DNA of 49,976 nucleotides. It comes from an uncultured Alphaproteobacteria bacterium (GTDB taxonomy: Bacteria > Pseudomonadota > Alphaproteobacteria > Rhizobiales > Ancalomicrobiaceae). This document shows, piece after piece, positions 8,124-17,125 of the stretch; within the stretch, counting starts at the first letter, position 1; every line of letters starts with the position of its first letter. The notes below the pieces were generated by a model that had not been told where the DNA came from, ran no database searches, and saw only the letters and a list, made by a program, of their open reading frames with translations. The stretch is from contig CALBKH010000048.1 of NCBI GenBank assembly GCA_937892955.1, positions 1 to 49,976 of the forward strand, read 5' to 3'. Position numbers and translations under genes: made by a program.

Positions 8124-8143
8124 GACGATGTCCTTTCCGCGGT

Positions 8144-8770
8144 TCAGATGCTCGCCGGGCGGCGGGCGAAGAGGAGAGCGATGCCGGCGGCGATCAGCGC
8201 GCCGCCGGAGACGCGGTCGATCCAGACGAGCGCGTTCGTCGACCGGGAAAAGCGGCCGATGCGGGCGCCGGCGAAGGCGTAGATCGCCACGGCGACCAGT
8301 TCGAGCATCAGCGCCACCGCGCCGAGCGCCAGGATCTGGCCGAAGGTGGGGCGGGCGGGATCGAGGAAGGGGGCGAAGAAGGCGGTGAAGACCAGCATCG
8401 CCTTGGGATTGGTCGCCGCCGTCCAGAATTCGCGGGCGATCAGGATCGAGAGCGTGCCCTCGGCTCGCACCTCGGGCGTGTCGGCCGGCTTCGCTCGGAT
8501 CATCTGGATACCGAGCCAGACGAGATAGAGCGCGCCGAGGATCTTCAGCGCGGAGAAGAGTTCGGCGGAGGTAGCGAGCACCGCGCCGAGGCCGATGGCG
8601 GCGCCGAGCACGAAGGTCGCGAAGGGTGGGAAGCGGCCCGAAGAAGCGATCAGCGCGGTCGAAAAGCCGTGACGCGCCGCGTTCGACATGGCGAGCACGT
8701 TGTTCGGCCCGGGGAACATGTTGAGGGCGAAGGCGGCAGGGACGAAGATCGGCCAGACGTCGAGATTCAT
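8144..8770 (-). CDS. LysE family translocator
   Basis: A 208-residue membrane exporter of the LysE/RhtB superfamily. It opens with NLDVWPIFVPAAFALNMFPG and PGPNNVLAMSNAARHG, a variant of the TPGP motif in which Thr is replaced by Phe. The internal signature is FWTAATNPKAMLVFTAFFAP, and ALYLVWLGIQMIRA precedes a hydrophilic loop. Five to six hydrophobic helices are visible. It is the first gene of a probable two-gene operon with the RidA-family gene 20 bp downstream, which hints that a reactive or excess amino acid derivative is both detoxified and exported (inference). The RBS upstream of 8770 is weak. It is distinct from the LysE-type gene at 3699-4349. Confidence 0.87.
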   Translation of the reverse strand: MNLDVWPIFVPAAFALNMFPGPNNVLAMSNAARHGFSTALIASSGRFPPFATFVLGAAIGLGAVLATSAELFSALKILGALYLVWLGIQMIRAKPADTPEVRAEGTLSILIAREFWTAATNPKAMLVFTAFFAPFLDPARPTFGQILALGAVALMLELVAVAIYAFAGARIGRFSRSTNALVWIDRVSGGALIAAGIALLFARRPASI

Positions 8771-8896
8771 GGATGTTCACCGATGGCGCGGCGGTCCGCA
8801 GACGACGAAGGGGACGGCTCGCGCCGCCCCCTCCCGACGGGGATGGATCTTCCTGCCGGCCGCCTACCGCGTCAAGTCCAAGGGCGCGCGGTCGCG

Positions 8897-9502
8897 TCAG
8901 GCCCAGGGGCGTGCAGCCGCGGTCTTCGCTTCGAAGGCGGAGATGTCGTCGGCCTTCTGCAGGGTCAGGCCGATGTCGTCGAGGCCCTCGAGCAGGCAGT
9001 GCTTGCGGAACGGGTCGATGTCGAACTTCACGACGCCGCCGTCCGGGCCACGGACTTCCTGAGCGGCGAGATCGACCGTCAGGGTGGCGTTGGAGCCGCG
9101 GTTGGCGTCGTCCATCAGCTTGTCGAGGTCTTCCTGCGACACGCGGATCGGCAGAATGCCGTTCTTGAAGCAGTTGTTGTAGAAGATGTCGGCGAAGCTC
9201 GTCGAGATCACGCAGCGGATACCGTAGTCGAGCAGCGCCCAGGGGGCATGCTCACGGCTCGAGCCGCAGCCGAAGTTGTCGCCGGCGACGATGATCTGCG
9301 CCTTGCGCCAGGCCGGCTGGTTGAGGACGAAACCCGGCTTCTCCGAGCCGTCCTCCTCGAAGCGCAGTTCGAAGAACAGGCCGCGGGCGAGACCGGTGCG
9401 CTCGATCGTCTTCAGGAACTGCTTGGGGATGATCATGTCCGTGTCGATGTTGACGATCGGCAACGGCGCGGCCACTCCGGTCAGCGTCGTGAACTTGTCC
9501 AT
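8897..9502 (-). CDS. leuD: 3-isopropylmalate dehydratase small subunit
   Basis: With LeuC, isomerises 2-isopropylmalate to 3-isopropylmalate in leucine biosynthesis. The 201-residue length is normal for the proteobacterial form. It begins MDKFTTLTGVAAPLPIVNID, with the swivel-domain motif GDNFGCGSSREHAPWALLDY at residues 74-93. SFADIFYNNCFKNGILPI, just after, also belongs to the family. The start at 9502 is preceded by GGAGA. LeuC is not adjacent, which is common in alphaproteobacteria. About 80 bp separate it from the upstream SH3-like gene on the same strand, so it could be read from its own promoter or from that cluster. Confidence 0.96.
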   Translation of the reverse strand: MDKFTTLTGVAAPLPIVNIDTDMIIPKQFLKTIERTGLARGLFFELRFEEDGSEKPGFVLNQPAWRKAQIIVAGDNFGCGSSREHAPWALLDYGIRCVISTSFADIFYNNCFKNGILPIRVSQEDLDKLMDDANRGSNATLTVDLAAQEVRGPDGGVVKFDIDPFRKHCLLEGLDDIGLTLQKADDISAFEAKTAAARPWA

Positions 9503-9584
9503 GAGAGATCTCCGAAATGCGTTGCCGCGTCTCTAGCGCGTTTTCACGTTCGAACAAAGCCCTTCTCGGGGACGAGCGGCGGCT

Positions 9585-10190
9585 TCAGTTGCAGGTCGTC
9601 ACCTGATTGCCGCACAGACCGGTGACCCAGCCGCGCACCGGCCGGCCGGGCTTCTTCTGCTCGACGCGGAACTCGCCCTCCATCTCGATCCAGTGGTCGC
9701 GGCAGCCGAGAATGCGGCCGAGGGAAAGGAACTCGTCGTTGCCGTCGCCGGCGGGGTGCGGTTCGTCGACGAGCGACGCGCCGGTCGTCGGGCCGACGCG
9801 GACCTTCTCGTCCTGGACGCCGACGTCGACGAGGCTCGCGGCCACCCAGCCGCGACCGGAGAAGACCTTCTTCGCGCCGGTGCCGTAGTCGCCGTACTCG
9901 GCCTTTTCGATCAGCAACCAGCCCCCGGTGCCGCCGAGGACATGGAACTCGACCGCGAGTTTCTCGCCGTCGACGACGCGGGGCGGCGGCAGGCGGGCGA
10001 TCACCGTCGCGTCGGCGCGCGGGGCGGTGCGGACGTCGAGGCCGGCGGGGTCCGGGTCCTTCGACCAGGCGCGGAAATCGCACCGATCGGCCGGCGGCGC
10101 GACCTCGGCGGCGACCGACGGCACGGTCGCGCCGAGCGCGGCGAGGGTCGCGAGGATCGGCAGGGAGCGGGCCGCGGTCATCCTCGTCAT
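9585..10190 (-). CDS. Secreted SH3-like domain protein
   Basis: A 201-residue predicted periplasmic protein with an N-terminal signal peptide: basic MTRMTAARS, then a hydrophobic stretch to a likely cleavage after SVAAE. The mature part starts with CDFRAWSKDPDPAGLDVRTA and looks like a bacterial SH3 domain (DVRTAPRADATVIARLPPP, then GGWLLIEKAEYGDYG and GRGWVAASLV). The C-terminal region has a cysteine pair (LGCRDHW and TGLCGNQVTTCN), which may form disulphides. Function unknown; such domains often bind peptidoglycan or other proteins. Its ATG overlaps the TGA of the upstream metallopeptidase gene by ATGA, so the two are translationally coupled. GAGGAAAG precedes the start. Confidence 0.75.
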   Translation of the reverse strand: MTRMTAARSLPILATLAALGATVPSVAAEVAPPADRCDFRAWSKDPDPAGLDVRTAPRADATVIARLPPPRVVDGEKLAVEFHVLGGTGGWLLIEKAEYGDYGTGAKKVFSGRGWVAASLVDVGVQDEKVRVGPTTGASLVDEPHPAGDGNDEFLSLGRILGCRDHWIEMEGEFRVEQKKPGRPVRGWVTGLCGNQVTTCN

Positions 10191-10636
10191 CTTTCCTCAC
10201 CATCGCGATCGAGGTCGCGGGCCAGGCGCTCGATCGCCTCCATGTCGGCGTCGGAGAAGCCGAAGTGGTGGCCGATCTCATGGATCAGCACATGGGTGAC
10301 GATGGCCCCGAGGGTTTCGTCGTGTTCGGCCCAGAAGTCGAGGATCGGCCGGCGATAGAGCAGGATACGGTTGGGCATCGCCCCGGTGTGGGGCACGGCG
10401 CCGCGATGCGGCAGGCCGGTGCCGTGGAACAGGCCGAGCAGATCGAACTCGCTTTCGAGTTCCATCTCGTCGACGACCTCGTCCTCGGGGAAATCGGCGA
10501 TGGCGATCAGGATGTCGCCGGTGAAGTGGAGGAACTCCGGCGGCAGCGCCCGATAGGCGGCATGCGCCAGCGCCTCGAAGGCGTCGAGGTCGGGCGCCTT
10601 GGCGTGGGACCAGTCGATCGGCTCGGAGCGGGTCAT
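10187..10636 (-). CDS. Zincin-like metallopeptidase family protein (PF06262-type)
   Basis: A 149-residue cytosolic protein with a zinc-metallopeptidase motif: HEIGHHFGFSD at residues 119-129 (HExxH plus the more distal Asp of this family), preceded by THVLI. The family is small, proteobacterial and actinobacterial, and largely uncharacterised; activity has not been established for most members. The N-terminal part, with ALPPEFLHFTGDILIAIADF, also fits. Both ends overlap neighbours by ATGA: its start overlaps the stop of the Fe-S gene and its stop overlaps the start of the SH3-like gene. That arrangement indicates a single transcript and coupled translation. Confidence 0.85.
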   Translation of the reverse strand: MTRSEPIDWSHAKAPDLDAFEALAHAAYRALPPEFLHFTGDILIAIADFPEDEVVDEMELESEFDLLGLFHGTGLPHRGAVPHTGAMPNRILLYRRPILDFWAEHDETLGAIVTHVLIHEIGHHFGFSDADMEAIERLARDLDRDGEER

Positions 10637-11355
10637 CGGACGTCCTTCAAATGGGCGGCGCGGAAGGCGCGCATCAGGAAACGGATCTCGTCGTCACCGT
10701 AGCGCTTGCCGCGGCCGACCGGACAGGCGTCGCGGGCGCGGCAGCCGTCGGTGCGGCAGAGCGCGCCGAGCGGGCTCTCGAGATGGGCGAGACAGCGCGC
10801 CGTGTCGTAGCCGTCGTGCGAGAAGGCGTCGACCGGACAAGTGGTGAGGCAGGGCCTTCCGGCGCAGCTCTCGCAGGGGCCGGCGACGGGTGCCGGCGGC
10901 TCGATCGGACCGACACCGTCGGCGAAGGCGAGGGCGCCACGATAGGCGTGCCAGAGGCCGAATTCGGGATGGATCAGCAGGCCGAGCGGCGAGGGGGCGA
11001 GCCCCTCGGCGCGACGCGCCCAATCCTGGAACGGCCACCACGGGGGGCCGGCGAAGGGGAAGAGGGCATGTCCGCCGAAGGCCGCGGCGAGATCGCCGAT
11101 CACGCGGGCCGACCAACGGTCGAGCGGATCGGGCAGGCGATCGCCTGCCTCGGGCGAGGCGGCGAAGTCGCGCCAGCCCCGGCGGCCGAGACGGCCGACG
11201 AGGACGAGAGCGCGGGCCGGTCGGCCGGGGCCGAGCGTCGGCAGGCGGTCTTCGGGCGAAACGGCGATCCAGCCGCGCGGCGCGAGCCCGGTCGCGGCGG
11301 TCGCCGTCTCGATCAGGGTTCGGCGGTCCTCGGGTCGGGGCGGGTGGGGCGGCAA
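10633..11355 (-). CDS. Iron-sulphur (ferredoxin-like) protein
   Basis: A 240-residue protein with a cysteine-rich C-terminal third that fits 4Fe-4S binding: CESCAGRPCLTTCPVDAF, then RCLAHLE and LCRTDGCRARDACPVGRGKR. The N-terminal two-thirds resemble the non-cluster domain of QueG-like or reductive-dehalogenase-like Fe-S proteins (FPFAGPPWWPFQDWARRAEG, then HPEFGLWHAYRGALAF), but no cobalamin motif is clear, so I leave the function open. The frame opens at a TTG (11355), 4 bp after the previous gene's stop, with no good Shine-Dalgarno; translation by coupling is plausible, and the real start is uncertain. Its stop overlaps the metallopeptidase start. Confidence 0.75.
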   Translation of the reverse strand: MPPHPPRPEDRRTLIETATAATGLAPRGWIAVSPEDRLPTLGPGRPARALVLVGRLGRRGWRDFAASPEAGDRLPDPLDRWSARVIGDLAAAFGGHALFPFAGPPWWPFQDWARRAEGLAPSPLGLLIHPEFGLWHAYRGALAFADGVGPIEPPAPVAGPCESCAGRPCLTTCPVDAFSHDGYDTARCLAHLESPLGALCRTDGCRARDACPVGRGKRYGDDEIRFLMRAFRAAHLKDVR

Positions 11356-11359
11356 GGGA

Positions 11360-11632
11360 TCAGCCGATCACGTAGGTGCGGACGAGATGGACGACGAGCA
11401 CCGCAGCGAAGAACAGGCCGAGGGCGCGACCGATGCGTCGGCCCCAGACCTCGACGCGGTCGTCCTGATCGGCGTCGGCGCCGCCGAAATGGGCCTCCAG
11501 CCGTTCGCCGGTGTGGCGGGCCATGCGGGCGAAGGCCGAGGTGCCGATCGCTTCGCTGTCGCGCACCACGCCGGTGAGCGCGTCCTCCGACGCGCGCTTG
11601 CGTTCGGCCTCGATCTCGTCGCGTCTGTTCAT
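11360..11632 (-). CDS. Small membrane-anchored hypothetical protein
   Basis: A 90-residue protein I do not recognise. The N-terminal two-thirds are charged and probably helical (MNRRDEIEAERKRASEDALT). The C-terminus is one hydrophobic helix, LGLFFAAVLVVHLVRTYVIG, ending at the last residue. That pattern is a tail-anchored inner membrane protein. GAGAGG precedes the start. The stop lies 4 bp before the Fe-S protein frame, so it is probably the first gene of the four-gene minus-strand cluster ending with the SH3-like protein. Confidence 0.6.
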   Translation of the reverse strand: MNRRDEIEAERKRASEDALTGVVRDSEAIGTSAFARMARHTGERLEAHFGGADADQDDRVEVWGRRIGRALGLFFAAVLVVHLVRTYVIG

Positions 11633-11714
11633 GGCCCACCTCTCTGGCCGCCAACATGGGTCGCGGCGGGTCGCGGCGCAAGGGTGGCGGAGCGTGGTGC
11701 GGCGGCCGGTCGGC

Positions 11715-12068
11715 TCACTTCTTCAGCGTGGCGATGTAGGCGGCGATGTCGTCGATCTCGACGCGCGACAGCGCCAGATCCGGCATCTTCGAATGGGTGG
11801 TGCCGGGAAGGGTGAGGAAGTCGGCGATGCCGTCCGGCGTCTTCCCCGGCGCGTTGGCCAGCGCCTCGAAGGTGGGCACGTCGGCGGAGGCGCGCGTCTG
11901 TTCGGCCGAGACGACGTGGCAGGCGGCGCACCAGCGTTCGGAGAGGCGTTTGCCGTTGGCCGGGTTCGCCGGCACCGGCGGCGCGGCGAGCGTCGGGGCG
12001 ACGAGGGCACACGCGGCGACGAGGCCGAGAACGGCGCCGCGGATCGTCGATCGTGTCGCTCTGTCCAT
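11715..12068 (-). CDS. Class I c-type cytochrome, periplasmic
   Basis: A 117-residue periplasmic mono-haem cytochrome. The signal peptide runs through LGLVAACALVAPTLAA. The haem-binding CAACH is at residues 47-51, and the likely distal ligand is Met 95 in THSKMPDLALS. The end IDDIAAYIATLKK is the usual C-terminal helix. GAGGA lies before the start. The partner is not indicated. It is separated by about 80 bp from the small membrane protein gene downstream and by about 300 bp from the L,D-transpeptidase gene upstream; that gap holds a terminator hairpin and repeat copy B, so the cytochrome probably has its own promoter. Confidence 0.9.
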   Translation of the reverse strand: MDRATRSTIRGAVLGLVAACALVAPTLAAPPVPANPANGKRLSERWCAACHVVSAEQTRASADVPTFEALANAPGKTPDGIADFLTLPGTTHSKMPDLALSRVEIDDIAAYIATLKK

Positions 12069-12197
12069 GTCGCTGTCCTCTCTTTCGGCCCGTTCGGTGC
12101 TTCGTCTTTCGGAATCATAGGCCGAGGGGCGGGGCGGCGGAACGGGAAAATCACCGGTTCCGTCGCAGTATGGCGCGATGATCGGGCGAAACGACGA

Positions 12198-12219
12198 CGG
12201 CCGGCCCGAAGGCCGGCCG
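12198..12219 (-). terminator. Hairpin, probable terminator for the L,D-transpeptidase gene
   Basis: Read on the minus strand, CGGCCGGCC pairs with GGCCGGCCG around a TTCG tetraloop and is followed by TCGTCGTTTCG, a weak U-containing tail. A second small hairpin, CACGTC/GACGTG, lies at 12224-12240. Together with repeat copy B these fill the 300 bp between the transpeptidase and cytochrome genes. Confidence 0.55.
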
Positions 12220-12249
12220 CGAACACGTCTTCACGACGTGACGGTCTCA

Positions 12250-12373
12250 TACCGGAGGCCGAAGGCGCCGAGACGCCCGGCCTCCGAGACACGCGAATTT
12301 CTCATCTGCATCGGAGGCATGAGAAATTCGCGCAAGGAAGTCCTTCGGTCGTTTCCGATGACCGACGGTCTCA
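12250..12373 (-). repeat. Three-hairpin intergenic repeat, copy B
   Basis: Reverse-oriented copy. The bulged hairpin pairs CGGAGGCCG (12253-12261) with CGGCCTCCG (12278-12286), with AA unpaired at 12262-12263. The long middle stem is the same GCGAATTTCTCAT as copies A and E (12292-12304 with 12319-12331). The simple stem lies at 12344-12366. GACGGTCTCA occurs at both edges (12240-12249 and 12364-12373), which may be a target duplication or an element end. Its right edge contains the stop codon of the L,D-transpeptidase gene. Confidence 0.85.
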
Positions 12374-12886
12374 GCGCAACACCACCACCGGCGTACCGAC
12401 GCCGACGCGTTCGAAGAGTTCGACCACGTCCTCGTTGTACATGCGGATGCAGCCGTAGCTCGCCCGCGTGCCGATCGAGTCGCGCCTGTTGGTGCCGTGG
12501 ATGGCGTATTGGCCGTGGGCGAGCACCATGGCGCGCGGTCCGAGCGGATTGCGCGGTCCCGGCGGGATCAGATCCGGCAGGCTCGGCTTGTCGCGCTTGA
12601 CCTCGGCCGGCGGCCCCCAGACCGGGTTGACCTCCTTGCGGGCGATGTAGGTGGACCCCGCCCACTCCTTGCCCGGCTTGCCGACGGCGACCGGGTAGCG
12701 CATCGCTCGGCCACCGCCGAGGACGTAATAGAGCCGGCGCTCGGAGGTCTTGACCACGATGGTGCCGGCCTGGAAGGCGCCGTCGACGCTCACCAGCTCA
12801 CGGGCAGAGGCGTGGCCGAGCCCGGCGATGGCCATGACCGCCGTGGCGAGCCCGGCGGCTGCGGCGTATTTCCCCAGTTTCCCCAT
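12371..12886 (-). CDS. L,D-transpeptidase (YkuD domain)
   Basis: A 171-residue exported enzyme that forms 3-3 peptidoglycan cross-links or attaches proteins to peptidoglycan. A signal peptide covers residues 1-29 (ATAVMAIAGLGHASA). The YkuD catalytic signature is intact: HGTNRRDSIG from residue 130 and SYGCIRM at 143-149, with catalytic Cys 146. ERRLYYVLGGG starts the domain and RYPVAVGKPGKEWAG follows. The C-terminus is short, with no extra peptidoglycan-binding domain. Its stop codon lies within the end of repeat copy B. It is probably monocistronic, with a terminator-like hairpin 150 bp downstream. Confidence 0.93.
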   Translation of the reverse strand: MGKLGKYAAAAGLATAVMAIAGLGHASARELVSVDGAFQAGTIVVKTSERRLYYVLGGGRAMRYPVAVGKPGKEWAGSTYIARKEVNPVWGPPAEVKRDKPSLPDLIPPGPRNPLGPRAMVLAHGQYAIHGTNRRDSIGTRASYGCIRMYNEDVVELFERVGVGTPVVVLR

Positions 12887-13032
12887 GCACGATACTCCCG
12901 ACTGACGATGGGAATTGTCGATCGGGCGAGATGATGCACCGGAAAGCTTGCGATATCGCGAGCAGACGTGGTTTTCGTCAAGTTGATAAAGATGATTTAC
13001 GGGAGGTTATTGTCGAATATCATAGGGCAACG

Positions 13033-13060
13033 AAAAACCCCGGGGATCGCTCCCCGGGGT
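13033..13060 (-). terminator. Intrinsic terminator after acs
   Basis: On the minus strand CCCCGGGG (13052-13059) pairs with CCCCGGGG (13038-13045) and is followed directly by TTTTT (13037-13033). It lies 42 bp past the acs stop. Confidence 0.9.
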
Positions 13061-13101
13061 CTCTTCTTTCCTCCCCGTGACGGGGGACCGTCGCGCCATC
13101 T

Positions 13102-15042
<1,941 letters not shown>

Positions 15043-15625
15043 GAGTTCCTCCCTCGGTACTGATCCCTCACCGGTAACACCCCCCGTGCCTCCTTCCGTG
15101 GGAAGGTGGCGCGAGAGCCTCCGGAATTTTCGGTGGGCATTATGCGACAACCGGCGCCGCCGTCCACACGCGGCACGACAGACTTTGGTCGAGATGGCCG
15201 CTGTCATTGGTCGTAAGCCTGTCGACGAAGGGCGACGAAAGTCACACACCCGCGGTGCGAAGAAAATCCGGTGTTCCGATGAGACGGCGAAGGGCGGTTC
15301 GACACGATCGCCGGCGATTCATCTCGCACCTGCGAAGGGCGTAATCTGCATTTCACAGCGAACGTCATCGGCATGACGTAAAGGTGAAGGTGCGGCGAGT
15401 GACTTCGAGCGTATCCGGAGATCGCGCCGGAGCGAGCGCCCGCGCGCATCGAACGCGCGCCGGATGAAGGGAAATTCATTTGGCCGTGTATCGGGATCTC
15501 GGGTAACGTCCGGCGGTTTCCGCGAACCGTTCGGCCGCCCGAGGGCCGATGCGGGGCGGCGGGCGAGGAGCACCGGCGATCGCGCCGCACTCCTGCGACC
15601 TCTCCACCCCCGGGGTGATCGGCGA
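15043..15625. other. Gene-free region between acs and the RND efflux operon
   Basis: About 580 bp between divergent genes. I find no convincing coding frame: the long frames here overlap and use arginine-rich, shadow-like codons. It should hold the acs promoter (towards 15043) and the efflux-operon promoter (towards 15625). The only clear structure is the palindrome at 15362-15379. No regulator gene lies next to the efflux operon. Confidence 0.6.
15362..15379. promoter_or_regulatory. Perfect 18-bp palindrome, possible operator
   Basis: ACGTCAT (15362-15368) and ATGACGT (15373-15379) flank CGGC. The size and symmetry suit a dimeric repressor such as a TetR-type protein. It lies about 250 bp before the start of the outer-membrane factor gene and about 320 bp before the acs start, so either promoter could be the target. 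Confidence 0.4.
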
Positions 15626-17125
15626 ATGCGCAGCGCAAAGTTCGGTTCCGCGACGACCGGTCGATCACGACGGTGGCTGCGCCTGGGGGCGGGCCTCGCG
15701 GTGGCGGCGATGCTCGCCGGTTGCGGCGAGGCGGTGCGGGCGCCGGACGTCGAGGCCGAGATGCCGACGCGCTGGCGCGAGGCGCCGCGGGCCTCGGCCG
15801 CCGAGATGACCGGTGACTGGGTCGCCGGCTTCGGTTCGGCCGAGCTTTCCCGTCTCGTCGCCTCCGCCGATCTCGACAATCTCGACGTCGCGGCGGCGCG
15901 GGCGCGGATCGATCAGGCGGAAGCCCAGTTGACCGTGACCGCCGCCGGTCTGGCACCGACGGTCTCGGGTTCGGCCGAGAGCTCCCATTCGGTGACGCCG
16001 GGCACGATGTCGAGTGCGTCGCCGCCGTTCAAGTCGCGGGTCGGCAATTCCCATCAGCTCGGTCTCGGGGCGTCGTGGCAGGTCGACCTGTGGGGGCGGA
16101 CACGGGCGAGCGTGCGGGCGAGCGAGGCGAGCCTCGCGGCGACCCGCATCGATCTCGATGCGGTGCGGCTCTCGACGGCGACGGCGCTGGTCGACACCTA
16201 TCTCCAGGCGGCGGCGGCGGAAGATCGCCTGAAACTGGCGCGCGAAGACGTCGCCATCGCCGAGCGGACGCTCGCGGCGATCCGGCGCCGGTTCGACGTC
16301 GGCACGGTGACGGCGCTCGATCTCGCCCAGCAGGAGGGCGTGCTCGCCACCCAGCGGGCGGCGATCCCCGACCTCGAGATCACCCTGCGCCAGACCCGCA
16401 ATGCCGTGGTGGTGTTGACCGGGCGGGCGCCGGAGGCGGCGACGATCCGCGGCGGCGGGCTCGATCGGCTGCGGCTGCCGCGGGTGGCGCCGGGATTGCC
16501 GTCGCGCCTCCTGGTGCGCCGGCCGGACGTGGCGGCGGCGGAGTTGCGGCTCGAGGCGGCGGCGGCCAACGTCGAGGCGGCGCGGGCGGCGTTTCTGCCG
16601 GAGGTGGGGCTGACCGGGTCGGCCGGGCTCTCCAGCGCGTTCCTGAAGAATCTCCTGCGCCCCGAGGCCTTCGCCGGGTCGATCGCGGCGAGCGTCACCG
16701 AGACGATCTTCGACGGCGGCGCGCGCGAGGGGCGGCTGGCGCTGACCCGGGCGCAGCACGCCGAACTCGCCGCCGGCTATCGCAAGGCGGTGCACGAGGC
16801 GCTGGCCGACGTCGAGAACGCGCTCGTCGCGGTCGAGCAGAATCGGCGGCGCGAGGCGTTGCAGACGGCGGTGGTGACGGCGGCGCGCAAGGCGCAGCGT
16901 CTCACCGAGCAGCGGCTGTCGGAGGGGACGATCCCGATCACCACGGTGCTCGATGCGCAGCGCACGCTGTTCCAGGCGGAGGACACGCTGGTGGCGGTGC
17001 GGCTCGCCCGCTTCCGCGCTTCGGTCGGCCTGGTGGCGGCACTCGGTGGCGGGTGGACGAAGGCGTCCGAAGCCGAAGTTCGGGCGGTGGCGGCCGGGCC
17101 GATGGTGCTCGGCGGAACGGAATGA
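15626..17125 (+). CDS. Efflux outer-membrane factor lipoprotein (NodT/OprM type)
   Basis: A 499-residue TolC-like outer-membrane channel of the NodT/OprM family. The signal peptide ends in a lipobox, AAMLAGC, with Cys 33 as the lipidation site. Two repeats of the OMF domain can be followed, each with long heptad-like helices (LDVAAARARIDQAEAQLTVT and later ADVENALVAVEQNRRREALQ) and the conserved LGLGASWQVDLWGR and RRPDVAAAELRLEAA. The start ATG 15626 gives a complete signal peptide; the frame is open further upstream but without a plausible leader. Its TGA overlaps the adaptor ATG (ATGA). First gene of a four-gene efflux operon. Confidence 0.93.
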   Translation: MRSAKFGSATTGRSRRWLRLGAGLAVAAMLAGCGEAVRAPDVEAEMPTRWREAPRASAAEMTGDWVAGFGSAELSRLVASADLDNLDVAAARARIDQAEAQLTVTAAGLAPTVSGSAESSHSVTPGTMSSASPPFKSRVGNSHQLGLGASWQVDLWGRTRASVRASEASLAATRIDLDAVRLSTATALVDTYLQAAAAEDRLKLAREDVAIAERTLAAIRRRFDVGTVTALDLAQQEGVLATQRAAIPDLEITLRQTRNAVVVLTGRAPEAATIRGGGLDRLRLPRVAPGLPSRLLVRRPDVAAAELRLEAAAANVEAARAAFLPEVGLTGSAGLSSAFLKNLLRPEAFAGSIAASVTETIFDGGAREGRLALTRAQHAELAAGYRKAVHEALADVENALVAVEQNRRREALQTAVVTAARKAQRLTEQRLSEGTIPITTVLDAQRTLFQAEDTLVAVRLARFRASVGLVAALGGGWTKASEAEVRAVAAGPMVLGGTE

